The notes beneath the pieces were generated by a model that worked only from the letters and a program-made list of their open reading frames with translations, was not told where the DNA came from and made no database searches. Made by a program: the position numbers and the translations under genes. From Planctomycetota bacterium (GTDB taxonomy: Bacteria; Planctomycetota; Planctomycetia; Planctomycetales; Planctomycetaceae): a stretch of 64,000 bases of DNA. Below, one piece after another: positions 50,832 through 59,337 of this stretch; positions within the stretch are counted from its first letter, which is position 1, and each line of letters begins with the position of its first letter. Where the stretch lies: the NCBI GenBank assembly GCA_003388505.1, contig QQVO01000013.1, positions 62,001-126,000 on the forward strand, written 5' to 3'.

Positions 50832-51911
50832 ATGAGCATCTGGCGATACGCAGACCTGTTGCACAAGGTGCCGCAGGAGCATCGCATCTCACTGGGGGAA
50901 GGCGACACGCCGTTGATCCGTTCGCGGCGGATCGGTCCCGCGGCGGGGCTGAGGAACCTGTTCTTCAAGCTGGAGGGGGGAAACCCGGCCGGCTCCTTCA
51001 AGGACCGCTTCGCCTGCGCTGCGGTTTCCGGAATGCTGGCCGACGGCAAGCAACGCTGCATCGCGACGTCGAGCGGAAACACCGGCGCGGCCCTGGCCGC
51101 CTACACGGCTGCCGCCGGAATCGAATGCCACATCGCCATCGTCGAAACCGCGCCGCTCAGCAAGCTCAAACAGATGCTCGTCTACGGAGCGAATATCTTC
51201 CGCATCAAGGGTTTCGGACTTGACCCGGTCGTTTCCGAAGCGGCGTTTGGGGAACTGCAGCGGATGGGGAGCCGCGACGACTCGGCGGTGCAAATCAGCG
51301 CGTATCACTTCAGCCCTGCCGGGATGACCGGCGTGCAGACGATCGCCCACGAACTGGCCGAACAGGCCGAGGCGCCGGTCGATCATGTCTTTGCGCCGGC
51401 CGGGGGAGGCGGTCTCTGCGTCGCGCTCGCCCGCGGGTTCATGCAGAAAGCAGATCAGGGCCGGTTGGACAATGTTCCCGCCGTTGAGATCGTCCAGCCT
51501 GAGGGGAACGACACCATCGCGTCGCCGCTGCGTCGCGGCGATGAGGGGGCCCAGACCGTCACAGCGACCACGAAGATCAGCGGGCTGCAGGTGCCCAATG
51601 TGATCGACGGCCACGATGCGGTGCAGGAGTGCCGGGCCACCGGCGGGTCGGGCCATGCGGTTCCGGATGATCTCATCTGGGAAACACAGGCCCGCCTGGC
51701 CCGCGAGGAGGGAATCTTCTGTGAACCGGCCGCCGCAACGGCGCTGGCGGGGGCCTTGCGGGCCGCGGAGGAAGATCGCATCGCGCGCGACGCCAACATC
51801 GTCTGTCTCGTGACGGGAATCGGATTCAAGGACGAGGCGTCCATCGACCGGATGCTGGCGGGAGTCGAATGCCCGATGATCGACCTCGACCAGTTGCGCG
51901 AGATAGAGTGA
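50832..51911 (+). CDS. Threonine synthase-like PLP-dependent enzyme
   Basis: A 359-residue fold type II PLP enzyme. LGEGDTPL (about residue 22) and EGGNPAGSFKDRFA, with the PLP-binding Lys, match threonine synthase. CIATSSGNTGAALAAYTAAAG binds the PLP phosphate, APAGGGGLCVALARG is the glycine-rich loop, and EGIFCEPAAATALAGALRA is typical of the C-terminus. It might be true threonine synthase or a related elimination enzyme using a different substrate. It lies 65 nt after the RraA-like gene, with a hairpin between them, and 138 nt before the racemase-family gene. Start ATG 50832. Confidence 0.85.
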   Translation: MSIWRYADLLHKVPQEHRISLGEGDTPLIRSRRIGPAAGLRNLFFKLEGGNPAGSFKDRFACAAVSGMLADGKQRCIATSSGNTGAALAAYTAAAGIECHIAIVETAPLSKLKQMLVYGANIFRIKGFGLDPVVSEAAFGELQRMGSRDDSAVQISAYHFSPAGMTGVQTIAHELAEQAEAPVDHVFAPAGGGGLCVALARGFMQKADQGRLDNVPAVEIVQPEGNDTIASPLRRGDEGAQTVTATTKISGLQVPNVIDGHDAVQECRATGGSGHAVPDDLIWETQARLAREEGIFCEPAAATALAGALRAAEEDRIARDANIVCLVTGIGFKDEASIDRMLAGVECPMIDLDQLREIE

Positions 51912-51970
51912 CCGCGAGTTCTCCTGCTCCTGAACCCTCCGACTCCCCGAATCCTCGACAACCTCGAAAA

Positions 51971-52044
51971 CCTCGTTTCCAAACTTCTGTTTGGGAACGT
52001 TCAACTGCCATCGTCCATGTCCAAACAGAAGTCTGGGCACGAGG
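51971..52044. repeat. Dispersed hairpin-pair repeat, family 1 copy D
   Basis: CCTCGTTTCCAAACTTCTGT starts at 51971; the second part TCCAAACAGAAGTCTGGGCA begins at about 52020 and ends CACGAGG. The whole 74-bp unit is an inverted repeat bounded by CCTCG and CGAGG. Its last bases form the ribosome-binding site of the following gene. Confidence 0.8.
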
Positions 52045-52049
52045 GGACT

Positions 52050-53387
52050 GTGAAAACTGATTCGGAAAGCTCGACATTGCCACCTGATACCCCCACGTCC
52101 CGAGCCTCCGGCCCCACCCAGGAACACGCCTACGCGCGCGGACCGAAGATCACGGCGATCGAAACGGTCGTCCCCGATGACGTGATGCCGGGCCTGCTGC
52201 TCCTGCGAATCCACACCGATGCGGGAACCGCGGGCGGCGAACCCTTGATCGGTCACGGCGAGACCTACTACATCCCGCAGGCCGCCGCCGCGGCGATTCA
52301 CGACTGGATGGCCCGTCGTCTGCTCGGCGCCGATGCCTGCGCTATCGAGAGCCACTGGCGGTTTCTCTACGAACGCTGCACCGCATTCGGAGGGACCGGC
52401 GCAGAACTCCGAGCCCTCTCAGCCATCGACCTGGCGCTGTGGGACATTCTCGGCCAGTTGACCGGGCAGCCGGTCTGGCGTCTGCTCGGTGGACCGGTGC
52501 GATCCCGAGTCCCGGTCTACAACAGTTGCGGCGGACCGTTCTATGGAGGACATGAAGCGGAACGCAGCCAGATTTCCGGCAGCATCGGTTGGCCCGGGCA
52601 CGGCGATCCCGGCGCGCCCGGTCCGCTGGAAGACAATTGGATGAGCATCCATCAGCCGGGCGACCTCGCCGAGGAATTGCTCGCCGCCGGCTACCGGGCG
52701 ATGAAGCTCTGGTCGTTCGACCGAATCTATCGTGAAAAAGGAGGCCGGCGAATCGACTGGGAGGATGTGGCCGAAGGCGTCGCGCCGTTTCGAGCGATTC
52801 GCGAGCGCGTCGGCGATCGAATCGAGGTGATGCTCGACGGTCACGGCTTCTTCGCGCTCCCCGCCGCCCTGCGGATTGCCCGTGCGATGCAGGACGTTCG
52901 ACCACTCTGGATGGAGGACGTGATCCGTCCCGACTGCCCCAGGACGATCGCCGCATTCCGGCAGCAGGCCGGGGTGCCAATCGCCGTCAGCGAAATGCTC
53001 GTCACCCGCGACGCCTACCGCACTGTGCTCGATCTCAACGGGGCCGACTACGTAATGATCGATCCCACTTGGGTCGGCGGAATCAGCGAGTCGCGCCGCA
53101 TCGCCGAACTGTCCGACGTCTACAACATCCCCGTGTTGATGCACGACTGCACCGGACCGCTGACGTTGTTTGCAGGGCTCAACGTGACAGCGTCCGTGCC
53201 GGGCGTCTGCTATCAGGAAACGGTCCGCGCCCACATCGCCACGCTCTACCCGAGGCTGATCGACGACGAAGTCACAATCGACGACGGCCACATCGATCTG
53301 CCGGCCCGCCCCGGTCTCGGCGTCCGCCTGCTCGACGAACTCTTCACCGCCGACCGCCCGAACTATCGCATCAGTCGAGCTGAGTAG
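52050..53387 (+). CDS. Mandelate racemase/muconate lactonizing enzyme-family protein (enolase superfamily)
   Basis: A 445-residue enolase-superfamily enzyme, probably a sugar-acid dehydratase. N-terminal capping domain elements are followed by the (beta/alpha)7beta barrel with metal ligands in EVMLDGHGFF (Asp), PLWMEDVIRPD (Glu) and VPIAVSEMLVTR (Glu). Candidate catalytic bases are Lys in YRAMKLWSFD and the His of VLMHDCTGPLTLF. Such enzymes remove a proton next to a carboxylate and often dehydrate acid sugars to 2-keto-3-deoxy acids. The GTG start at 52050 (VKTDSESSTL) is chosen, with GAGGGG 5-8 nt upstream; the ATG at 52017 begins inside a dispersed repeat and is unlikely. Confidence 0.85.
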   Translation: MKTDSESSTLPPDTPTSRASGPTQEHAYARGPKITAIETVVPDDVMPGLLLLRIHTDAGTAGGEPLIGHGETYYIPQAAAAAIHDWMARRLLGADACAIESHWRFLYERCTAFGGTGAELRALSAIDLALWDILGQLTGQPVWRLLGGPVRSRVPVYNSCGGPFYGGHEAERSQISGSIGWPGHGDPGAPGPLEDNWMSIHQPGDLAEELLAAGYRAMKLWSFDRIYREKGGRRIDWEDVAEGVAPFRAIRERVGDRIEVMLDGHGFFALPAALRIARAMQDVRPLWMEDVIRPDCPRTIAAFRQQAGVPIAVSEMLVTRDAYRTVLDLNGADYVMIDPTWVGGISESRRIAELSDVYNIPVLMHDCTGPLTLFAGLNVTASVPGVCYQETVRAHIATLYPRLIDDEVTIDDGHIDLPARPGLGVRLLDELFTADRPNYRISRAE

Positions 53388-53498
53388 TGGTCCTTTTCCA
53401 AACGTCACACGATTATTCATATCCTGCTTAGCCGCGACACGCAGGGGATCGCTTCGTTTCGACTCGCAACGATCGACGGATAACGTCGCAAAAGAACG
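53388..53498. other. Convergent gap with no recognisable feature
   Basis: This stretch lies between the convergent racemase-family and phosphatase genes. I see no strong terminator hairpin in it. Confidence 0.4.
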
Positions 53499-55130
53499 TC
53501 AGGCACTCTCCTTCCGAACAATCGCCACCGCCGTCACGTCATCCGCCAGCGTCCGCGTGCCGGTGAACTGGATCACCTCTTCGAAAAGCCCGTCAACGAG
53601 ATCCTCCGCGCTCCCGTTTCTGCTGCCCAGAATCACTTCCCGCACGCGCTTGAGCCCGAACTGTTCGTGCTCCGCATTGCACGCTTCGCTGACTCCGTCT
53701 GTCGCGAGCAACAACACGCTCCCGACCGGGACGGAATCGATTTCCGCAATATCCGGTCCGGATTCTGCCGACACGCCGAGCGGCACTCCGGTCGCGTCCA
53801 GCATCGACGATTCACCATCTGCATTGACCCAGAACGCGGAGTGCCCGGCGCCCAGGTAACGAACGGTTTCCTGGCCGGGCGAGATCTGGCAGAGGAACAT
53901 CGTCACGAAACGCCGCCCCTGCGCGTCTTCGCAGAGCAGACTGTTGACGCGCGCCACCGCGTCCTCCAGATCATCCGATGTGCGCGACAGAGCGCGCAGC
54001 GTCGACCGGACGTTCGCCATCAGCAGCGACGCCCCGGCGTCGTGCCCACTCACGTCCGCCACGACGATTCTCACCCCGCCGTCGTCCAGCGTGATGTAGT
54101 CGAAGTAATCACCGCCCACAGACTCGGCGAAGTCACAGCGTCCCGCGACGTCCCAGCCTGCGACGGACGGGGCCGCACTGGGGAGCAATCGCTGCTGAAT
54201 GTCACGCGCCAGTCTCAGTTCCTCCTGCGCCACACGGAGCGCCGCCTGCGCCCGGTAAGACCGTGAATAGTCGACCATCAGGCCCATCAGCGGCGTCAGA
54301 TATCCCAGCACCTTCATGGCGCTCGCCATGTTGAACGCATTGTCGTAGAGCGTTTCGGAACTCATCGCGTAAAGCTGAGCGACGACGTGCGGGAGGATGC
54401 TCACCTGCAAGCCGCGGGCGAAAAGGCTGCGATTGCGTCGATAAACGCGCGGCAGCAGAATGCCGGCCGCCAGGAGATACATCGCCAGGGGAATCAGGTC
54501 GAGCGGGCGGTGAATGAACTCCGGCCAGACGGAAGCAATCTCCGGATAGTCTTCCAGTTCCGCAAAGAAATGGACGACCGCGTAGGACGTCAATGCGAAC
54601 AGCAGACCCATCAGCAGCATGTACCGCAGGCCTCGCGCGGGCAGTTTCCTGTCTCGCCAGACGAACGGCGCCGTCCCGGCAACGACGATCGCTGCATTGA
54701 GACAACGCGACACCGTCCACACGAACGGAACGAACTGCTCAAGTTCGCGCGGTTCCTCCGTCAGCATGTCCTCGGCCAGCACCAGGAATCCGTCGAGGCA
54801 CCCGGAGAAGAACAGCGCCGTGCCGACGATCGGCGTGATGATGTCCCGCGCCAGAAAATAATGCACGAACGAAAACCACACCGTCACCAGCGCAATGCAG
54901 AAAGCCGTCCACTCCAGCAGCGAAAACACGAACGCGCCGCGCAACGTCTGGTAGAACATCGCCTTCCGTCCGGCCTCGTCCAGCAGCGTGTAGTCCGTCG
55001 GGTCGAACGGACGCACTTCTGTCCCGAAATCGGCGCCGAAGAGATTCAGCGCCACCGGCGCAACGGTCAGCGCCGCCACGGTCCAGACAACGCTTCTCGG
55101 GAAACGTGCATCGCGGGAATCGGCAGGCAT
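53499..55130 (-). CDS. Membrane-bound PP2C/SpoIIE-type serine phosphatase
   Basis: A 543-residue protein. The N-terminal 290 residues hold seven or more hydrophobic segments (VVWTVAALTVAPVALNLFG, FSLLEWTAFCIALVTVWFSFV, IITPIVGTALFFSGCLDGFLVLA and others), a membrane sensor module resembling MASE-type domains. A helical linker LRVAQEELRLARDIQQRLLP precedes a SpoIIE/PP2C phosphatase domain: VAGRCDFAESVGGDYFDYI (metal Asp), VVADVSGHDAGASLLMANVRS, and LLLATDGVSEACNAE, then DDVTAVAIV. All the expected metal-binding Asp residues are visible. It probably dephosphorylates an anti-sigma antagonist or similar protein. An in-frame TTG at 55133 is one codon upstream; ATG 55130 is preferred. Confidence 0.9.
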   Translation of the reverse strand: MPADSRDARFPRSVVWTVAALTVAPVALNLFGADFGTEVRPFDPTDYTLLDEAGRKAMFYQTLRGAFVFSLLEWTAFCIALVTVWFSFVHYFLARDIITPIVGTALFFSGCLDGFLVLAEDMLTEEPRELEQFVPFVWTVSRCLNAAIVVAGTAPFVWRDRKLPARGLRYMLLMGLLFALTSYAVVHFFAELEDYPEIASVWPEFIHRPLDLIPLAMYLLAAGILLPRVYRRNRSLFARGLQVSILPHVVAQLYAMSSETLYDNAFNMASAMKVLGYLTPLMGLMVDYSRSYRAQAALRVAQEELRLARDIQQRLLPSAAPSVAGWDVAGRCDFAESVGGDYFDYITLDDGGVRIVVADVSGHDAGASLLMANVRSTLRALSRTSDDLEDAVARVNSLLCEDAQGRRFVTMFLCQISPGQETVRYLGAGHSAFWVNADGESSMLDATGVPLGVSAESGPDIAEIDSVPVGSVLLLATDGVSEACNAEHEQFGLKRVREVILGSRNGSAEDLVDGLFEEVIQFTGTRTLADDVTAVAIVRKESA

Positions 55131-55285
55131 CAATACGGACCGCGAAGGGCGATGTTCACGTGGGGACGCCGAGCGGAGCCAACGCGACCGTCAGCAGGCG
55201 TCGTGAACGGGGCGAGGGCGTCTCAGCATAGTCGCGCTGGCTGCCGGGAGCAATCGGCGCAGCGATCGACTGCGGATAGCGAGTC
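55131..55285. other. Intergenic gap between the phosphatase gene and uppP
   Basis: No feature that I can recognise is present here. Confidence 0.4.
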
Positions 55286-56053
55286 TCACGCAAGGAGTTG
55301 CCAGATGATCGTCGCAATTCCCACCGCTCCGCAGTACCACGCGAACCAGTGGAGTTTCCGGCCGACGACGAGTTTCAACAGCCCATGAAGCGCAACAACG
55401 CCCACACCGAACGCCGTCACCGTTCCAGTCAGCAGCGGGCCCCAGCCGAGGTCGCTCTCTCCCGCGTGCAGCAGATCCCCCAGATGCAACACCATCGCGC
55501 CAGTCAGCGCGGGAATCGCGATAAAGAACGAAAAGTCGGCGGCCGCATCCCGCCTGAGTCCGCTCACCAGCCCGCCGAAAATCGTGCTCCCCGAGCGCGA
55601 GATGCCCGGCACGGGGGCAATCGCCTGAAACAGCCCGACGACCAGCGCGTCCCGCCAACTGATTTTTTCCAGGCGCCGCTCGCCGTGCTCCACGCGCCTC
55701 GTCAGCGCCATCAGCAGCGCGGTCACGCACAGAGCGCATCCGGCGACGACCGGCGTATCGAAGAAACGGTCGATCTGGTCCTTGAGCAGCAGACCGACCA
55801 CAACCACCGGCAGCGTCGCCACCACGATCGCCACACACAGCCGCGGCGACTTGAGAATCGGAAAAAGCCGGTTGCGATACACGACCAGAATCGACAGCAG
55901 CGTGCCGAAATGAAGCGCCACGTTGATGCGGACGTTCTCATACTCGCCGCCCAACAGGGCTTCACCGATCACCAGGTGACCGGACGAGCTGATCGGCAGA
56001 AACTCCGCCACCCCCTGGATCGCGCCGAGCAGAATGGCAGTGAAGTAATCCAT
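55286..56053 (-). CDS. uppP: Undecaprenyl-diphosphatase UppP
   Basis: A 255-residue integral membrane phosphatase that recycles undecaprenyl diphosphate for cell-wall and polysaccharide synthesis. The N-terminal signature is AILLGAIQGVAEFLPISSSGHLVIGEALLG, with the conserved Glu and Ser cluster; the second motif PVPGISRSGSTIFGGL contains the catalytic Arg/Ser. Several hydrophobic helices follow (IPALTGAMVLHLGDLL, GTVTAFGVGVVALHGLLKLVV). Length is normal for the family. Start ATG 56053. Confidence 0.95.
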   Translation of the reverse strand: MDYFTAILLGAIQGVAEFLPISSSGHLVIGEALLGGEYENVRINVALHFGTLLSILVVYRNRLFPILKSPRLCVAIVVATLPVVVVGLLLKDQIDRFFDTPVVAGCALCVTALLMALTRRVEHGERRLEKISWRDALVVGLFQAIAPVPGISRSGSTIFGGLVSGLRRDAAADFSFFIAIPALTGAMVLHLGDLLHAGESDLGWGPLLTGTVTAFGVGVVALHGLLKLVVGRKLHWFAWYCGAVGIATIIWQLLA

Positions 56054-56408
56054 CTTCGGGCCAACGCCGACCGGGTCGAGAAAAAGTACGGCCGGCTGTG
56101 CCGGCCGGATCCTGTTACGCGCCGTCTACGACGACTGCGGCCGGAAAAGCCAACCCAACTACGGCTGAAGCTTGCGGACACGCTGAAGCAGACGGCTTGT
56201 TCAGGAGACGCGGACCGTCTCGCAAGTGGTCCATTTCAAGAGCGTCACATGGTTTCACGCGTTCCGTTCCGGGTCGGAACTCAACGATAGGAACAACGCG
56301 TGCGTCAACTCTCAAACGGACCAGTTACCAATACAGCCCAGCGAGAGCACTAGCCGCACCCCACGCACCACTTTCCGTGAATTCCGTGCCTTCCGTGGTT
56401 CCAAACCG
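56054..56408. other. Gap with a 9-nt-period repeat next to the pepF stop
   Basis: No gene is visible. On the minus strand near 56370-56402 the units CCACGGAAG, GCACGGAAT and TCACGGAAA run in tandem. The 21-bp core at 56382-56402 is identical to one at 22464-22484 in the tad cluster. Confidence 0.6.
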
Positions 56409-58220
56409 CTACGAAGTCTCCAATCCGCACAACCGCACAAACTCCTCCACCCGCTGCTCAACGACGTCCAGCCCGCGATTCCAGAAGTCGGGCTGCGAGA
56501 GATCGAAGCCGAACGACGACGAGACCGCGTCCTCGGTCTGCATCGCGCCCGTTGCCGTCAGGAACTGCCGGTACTGCTCGGGAAACTCGCCGCCTCCCTC
56601 CCCGGCGAGCGAATAGACCCCCTGCGAGAGCAGATAGCCGAACGTGTACGGGAAGTTATAGAACGGCCAGCCGCTGATGTAGAAATGCAGCTTCGAGATC
56701 CAGAAGCCGGGATACCAGCCCTCGGCGTCGAGGCCGTCGCAGTACGCCTCCTGCTGTGCCGCCCGCATCAGTTCCGAGAACTGCTCAGACGACAGTTCCC
56801 CCTCCGCCCGTTGCACGTGGAAGTTGTTCTCGAAGATGAACCGGGCGTGGATGTTCATTAGAAAGGCGATCGCGTCGCTGAGCATGTTGTCGAGGATCGA
56901 CAGCTTCTCGGCATTGCCGCCCGCATCGGCCAGGCGGCGGTCGCCGAGCACCGCCTCGGCGAAGGTCGAAGCCGTCTCCGCCAGATTCATCGGATAGTCC
57001 TGCAGGAAGTACGGCTGTGTGCGGAGCACATAAGAGTGGTAAGCGTGTCCCAACTCGTGCGCCAGCGTCGACATGCTGTCCGGCGAGTTGGTGAACGTCA
57101 TGAAAATCCGCGACTCCTGCCTGGACGGGAACCCGGTGCAGAATCCCCCCTGACGTTTCCCCGCACGGTTCTCCACTTCCACCCACCCATCACGCAGCGC
57201 CCGTTCCGCGAACTCGCCGAAATCGTCGCTGAACTCCGTAAACGTCTTGATGATCAGTCCGCAGGCGTCGTCGTATTCCAGTTTGGCCGCTCCTGTCCCG
57301 GACGCCCCCACGGGGGCCAGCAGGTCGTACCAGCACAGTTTGTCGAGACCCAGCAGTTTCGCTTTCGCTTCAAAATACCGCAGCAGCATCGGCTTGCGGT
57401 CGGAGATCGTCGACCACATCGTCTCCAGCGTCTCACGACGCAGCCGGTTCAATCGCAGCGGAAGATCGAGGTGGTCCTGCACGCCGAGCCGCCGGTACTT
57501 GCTCAATCGAAACCCGGAGATGTGATTGAGCGCCTCGGCACACGTGTCGGCGATGCTCTGCCAGGCTTTGTCCGCGGCGAAAAAGTTGTTCTCGCGCACC
57601 GTCCGCTCGCTCGAATCGAAGTGCACCTGCCCCGGCGATTTACGGACGATTTCCCCTTTTTCCATCACCTCAATCCGCAGTTCTCCCGAGAGCCGGTCAT
57701 ACAGCCGGCCCCAGGCGTGAATCCCGTCGACCGCCAGATCGGCCGCCAGCAGTTCCTGCTCTTTCGGCAGACGGTACGCCGCGTTGCGGCGGCACTCCTG
57801 CAGAAAGAACTCCACTCTCTGAGTCCGTTCGTCAGCCGCCGCGGCCTTCGAGAGGGAGTCGTCATCGGTCTCCCGCAGGGCCAGTTCGAGATTCGTGAGC
57901 ACCTGTTGATACAGCGGTTCCAACCCGCTCAACACGCCTTCCAGCCGCTGAAATGTCTTGTTCTCCGCTTCCGCCGCAGCGTGGCAGCCGACGTGCGATC
58001 TCAGATCCGACGCCAGCTTGAAGACGCCCTCCGTCCGCTCCAGAAACTCACCCCACCCCGCCGCGTTCCCCGCATCAATCGGAGCAAACTCCTCCGAATC
58101 AGCGGCAAGCTGTTCCAGATCGGTCCGAAATGATCGGAGCACCGACTGAAACTCATCCGTCTCCGGATGCGGCAGAATCGAGTCGAGGTCCCAGACGACG
58201 GGAAATAAAGCTTCTGGCAT
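56409..58220 (-). CDS. pepF: Oligoendopeptidase F (M3 family)
   Basis: A 603-residue cytoplasmic metallopeptidase. The zinc site is STLAHELGHAYHSYVLRTQP (HExxH, about residue 390) with a downstream metal-ligand Glu in NLAETASTFAEAVLGD. QGGFCTGFPSRQESRIFMTF before it, and GWYPGFWISKLHFYISGWPFYNFPYTFGYLLSQGVY after it, are standard PepF/M3 features. The N-terminal helical domain and the overall length are as in the family. It degrades short oligopeptides in the cytoplasm. Start ATG 58220, with a dispersed repeat just upstream. Confidence 0.94.
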   Translation of the reverse strand: MPEALFPVVWDLDSILPHPETDEFQSVLRSFRTDLEQLAADSEEFAPIDAGNAAGWGEFLERTEGVFKLASDLRSHVGCHAAAEAENKTFQRLEGVLSGLEPLYQQVLTNLELALRETDDDSLSKAAAADERTQRVEFFLQECRRNAAYRLPKEQELLAADLAVDGIHAWGRLYDRLSGELRIEVMEKGEIVRKSPGQVHFDSSERTVRENNFFAADKAWQSIADTCAEALNHISGFRLSKYRRLGVQDHLDLPLRLNRLRRETLETMWSTISDRKPMLLRYFEAKAKLLGLDKLCWYDLLAPVGASGTGAAKLEYDDACGLIIKTFTEFSDDFGEFAERALRDGWVEVENRAGKRQGGFCTGFPSRQESRIFMTFTNSPDSMSTLAHELGHAYHSYVLRTQPYFLQDYPMNLAETASTFAEAVLGDRRLADAGGNAEKLSILDNMLSDAIAFLMNIHARFIFENNFHVQRAEGELSSEQFSELMRAAQQEAYCDGLDAEGWYPGFWISKLHFYISGWPFYNFPYTFGYLLSQGVYSLAGEGGGEFPEQYRQFLTATGAMQTEDAVSSSFGFDLSQPDFWNRGLDVVEQRVEEFVRLCGLETS

Positions 58221-58257
58221 GCCTGAGTCTCAAGATTCTAGAAAACAACGTTCATTG

Positions 58258-58352
58258 CGAGCGGCGCGGCGTCAGCCCGCCGATGCGAATTACTTTGTGC
58301 GGCGGTTCGGTGTTGATCGGTACCATCCGGGGGCTGACGCCTCCCGGCTCGC
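58258..58352. repeat. Dispersed repeat family 2 and an inverted partner
   Basis: CGAGCGGCGCGGCGTCAGCC starts at 58258. About 40 nt after it ends comes GGGGGCTGACGCCTCCCGGC, which resembles the reverse complement of the same core, so the two may pair. They lie upstream of both pepF (minus) and the amidinotransferase gene (plus). Confidence 0.65.
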
Positions 58353-58424
58353 CCGCGCTTGGCCGGACTTTACCATCGCCGGATGCGGCATTCCACCAGT
58401 GAAGTTTCGGGATAGAATTCGGAC

Positions 58425-59252
58425 ATGCCGTTCCCGCGTCCCACCATCCTGATGTGTCCGCCCGACTTCTACGGGATCGAATACGAGATCAACCCCTGGA
58501 TGAGCCGCAGCCGCGCCAGCGACTCATCGGAAGCCCGCAGGCAATGGCGCGCACTGCACGAACTCCTCGTCTCCCTCGGCGTCGACGTGCGGCTGATGGC
58601 CCCGGTCAAAGGGCTGCCCGACCTGGTCTTCACCGCCAATGCCGGCCTGATCTGGCATGACAAGGTCTTCCTGTCGCGTTTCCGCCACGAAGCCCGCCAG
58701 GGCGAGACGCCGCACGACGCGGAATGGTTCGCAGACGCCGGTTTCCATACGATCGAACTCCCGCCCGGCATGGACTTCGAAGGAGCAGGAGACGCGCTCT
58801 TTTGCAGCAAGACGCTCTACGCCGGCTACCTCATCCGCAGCGACGCCCGCTCCATGCAATGGGTCGCCTCCGAAATCGGCTGCCGCGTGCTGCCGCTGCA
58901 ACTGGTCGACGATCGCTACTACCATCTCGACACCTGCTTCTGTCCGCTCGCTCCCGGCGAAGCCATCTACTATCCCCCCGCCTTCGACCGCTACGCGCGA
59001 AGCTCCCTGCGCCGGTACGTGGACAACCTGCTGCCCGTCTCCGAAGAGGAAGCGGCTCGCTTCGCCTGCAACGCCGTCGTCGTCGGCAAGGACGTCGTGC
59101 TCAACACCGGCTGCCCGCAACTCGAAGCCGAACTCACCCAGCGCGGCTACACAACACACGCCACCCCGCTCGATGAGTTCATCAAAGCCGGCGGCAGCGC
59201 CAAATGCCTAACCCTCAGACTGGACGGCGAAGACGCCGCCCTCTGGGAATAA
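58425..59252 (+). CDS. Dimethylargininase-like amidinotransferase
   Basis: A 275-residue protein of the amidinotransferase/DDAH fold. The conserved blocks are PTILMCPPDFYGIEYEINPW at the N-terminus, GLPDLVFTANAGLIW with the substrate-binding Asp/Asn, PGMDFEGAGDALF (Glu/Asp), YYHLDTCFCPL with the catalytic His, and the C-terminal active-site Cys in GGSAKCLTLRL. The Cys-His pair suggests hydrolysis of a guanidino compound such as methylated arginine to citrulline plus an amine; other specificities (agmatine, arginine deiminase-like) cannot be excluded. Length fits the DDAH branch. Start ATG 58425. Confidence 0.88.
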   Translation: MPFPRPTILMCPPDFYGIEYEINPWMSRSRASDSSEARRQWRALHELLVSLGVDVRLMAPVKGLPDLVFTANAGLIWHDKVFLSRFRHEARQGETPHDAEWFADAGFHTIELPPGMDFEGAGDALFCSKTLYAGYLIRSDARSMQWVASEIGCRVLPLQLVDDRYYHLDTCFCPLAPGEAIYYPPAFDRYARSSLRRYVDNLLPVSEEEAARFACNAVVVGKDVVLNTGCPQLEAELTQRGYTTHATPLDEFIKAGGSAKCLTLRLDGEDAALWE

Positions 59253-59259
59253 CCACCTG

Positions 59260-59295
59260 CGGCGAGCGGCGCGGCGTCAGCCCGCCGATGCGTCC
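59260..59295. repeat. Dispersed repeat family 2
   Basis: CGGCGAGCGGCGCGGCGTCA begins at 59260 and continues into GCCCGCCGATGCGTCC. It sits between the convergent amidinotransferase and MFS genes. It matches the inverted copy at 15529 over more than 30 bases. Confidence 0.8.
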
Positions 59296-59337
59296 TTCCA
59301 TTCACCGCATCCGACGTTCCCAAGTGCCCAAGCCGCC

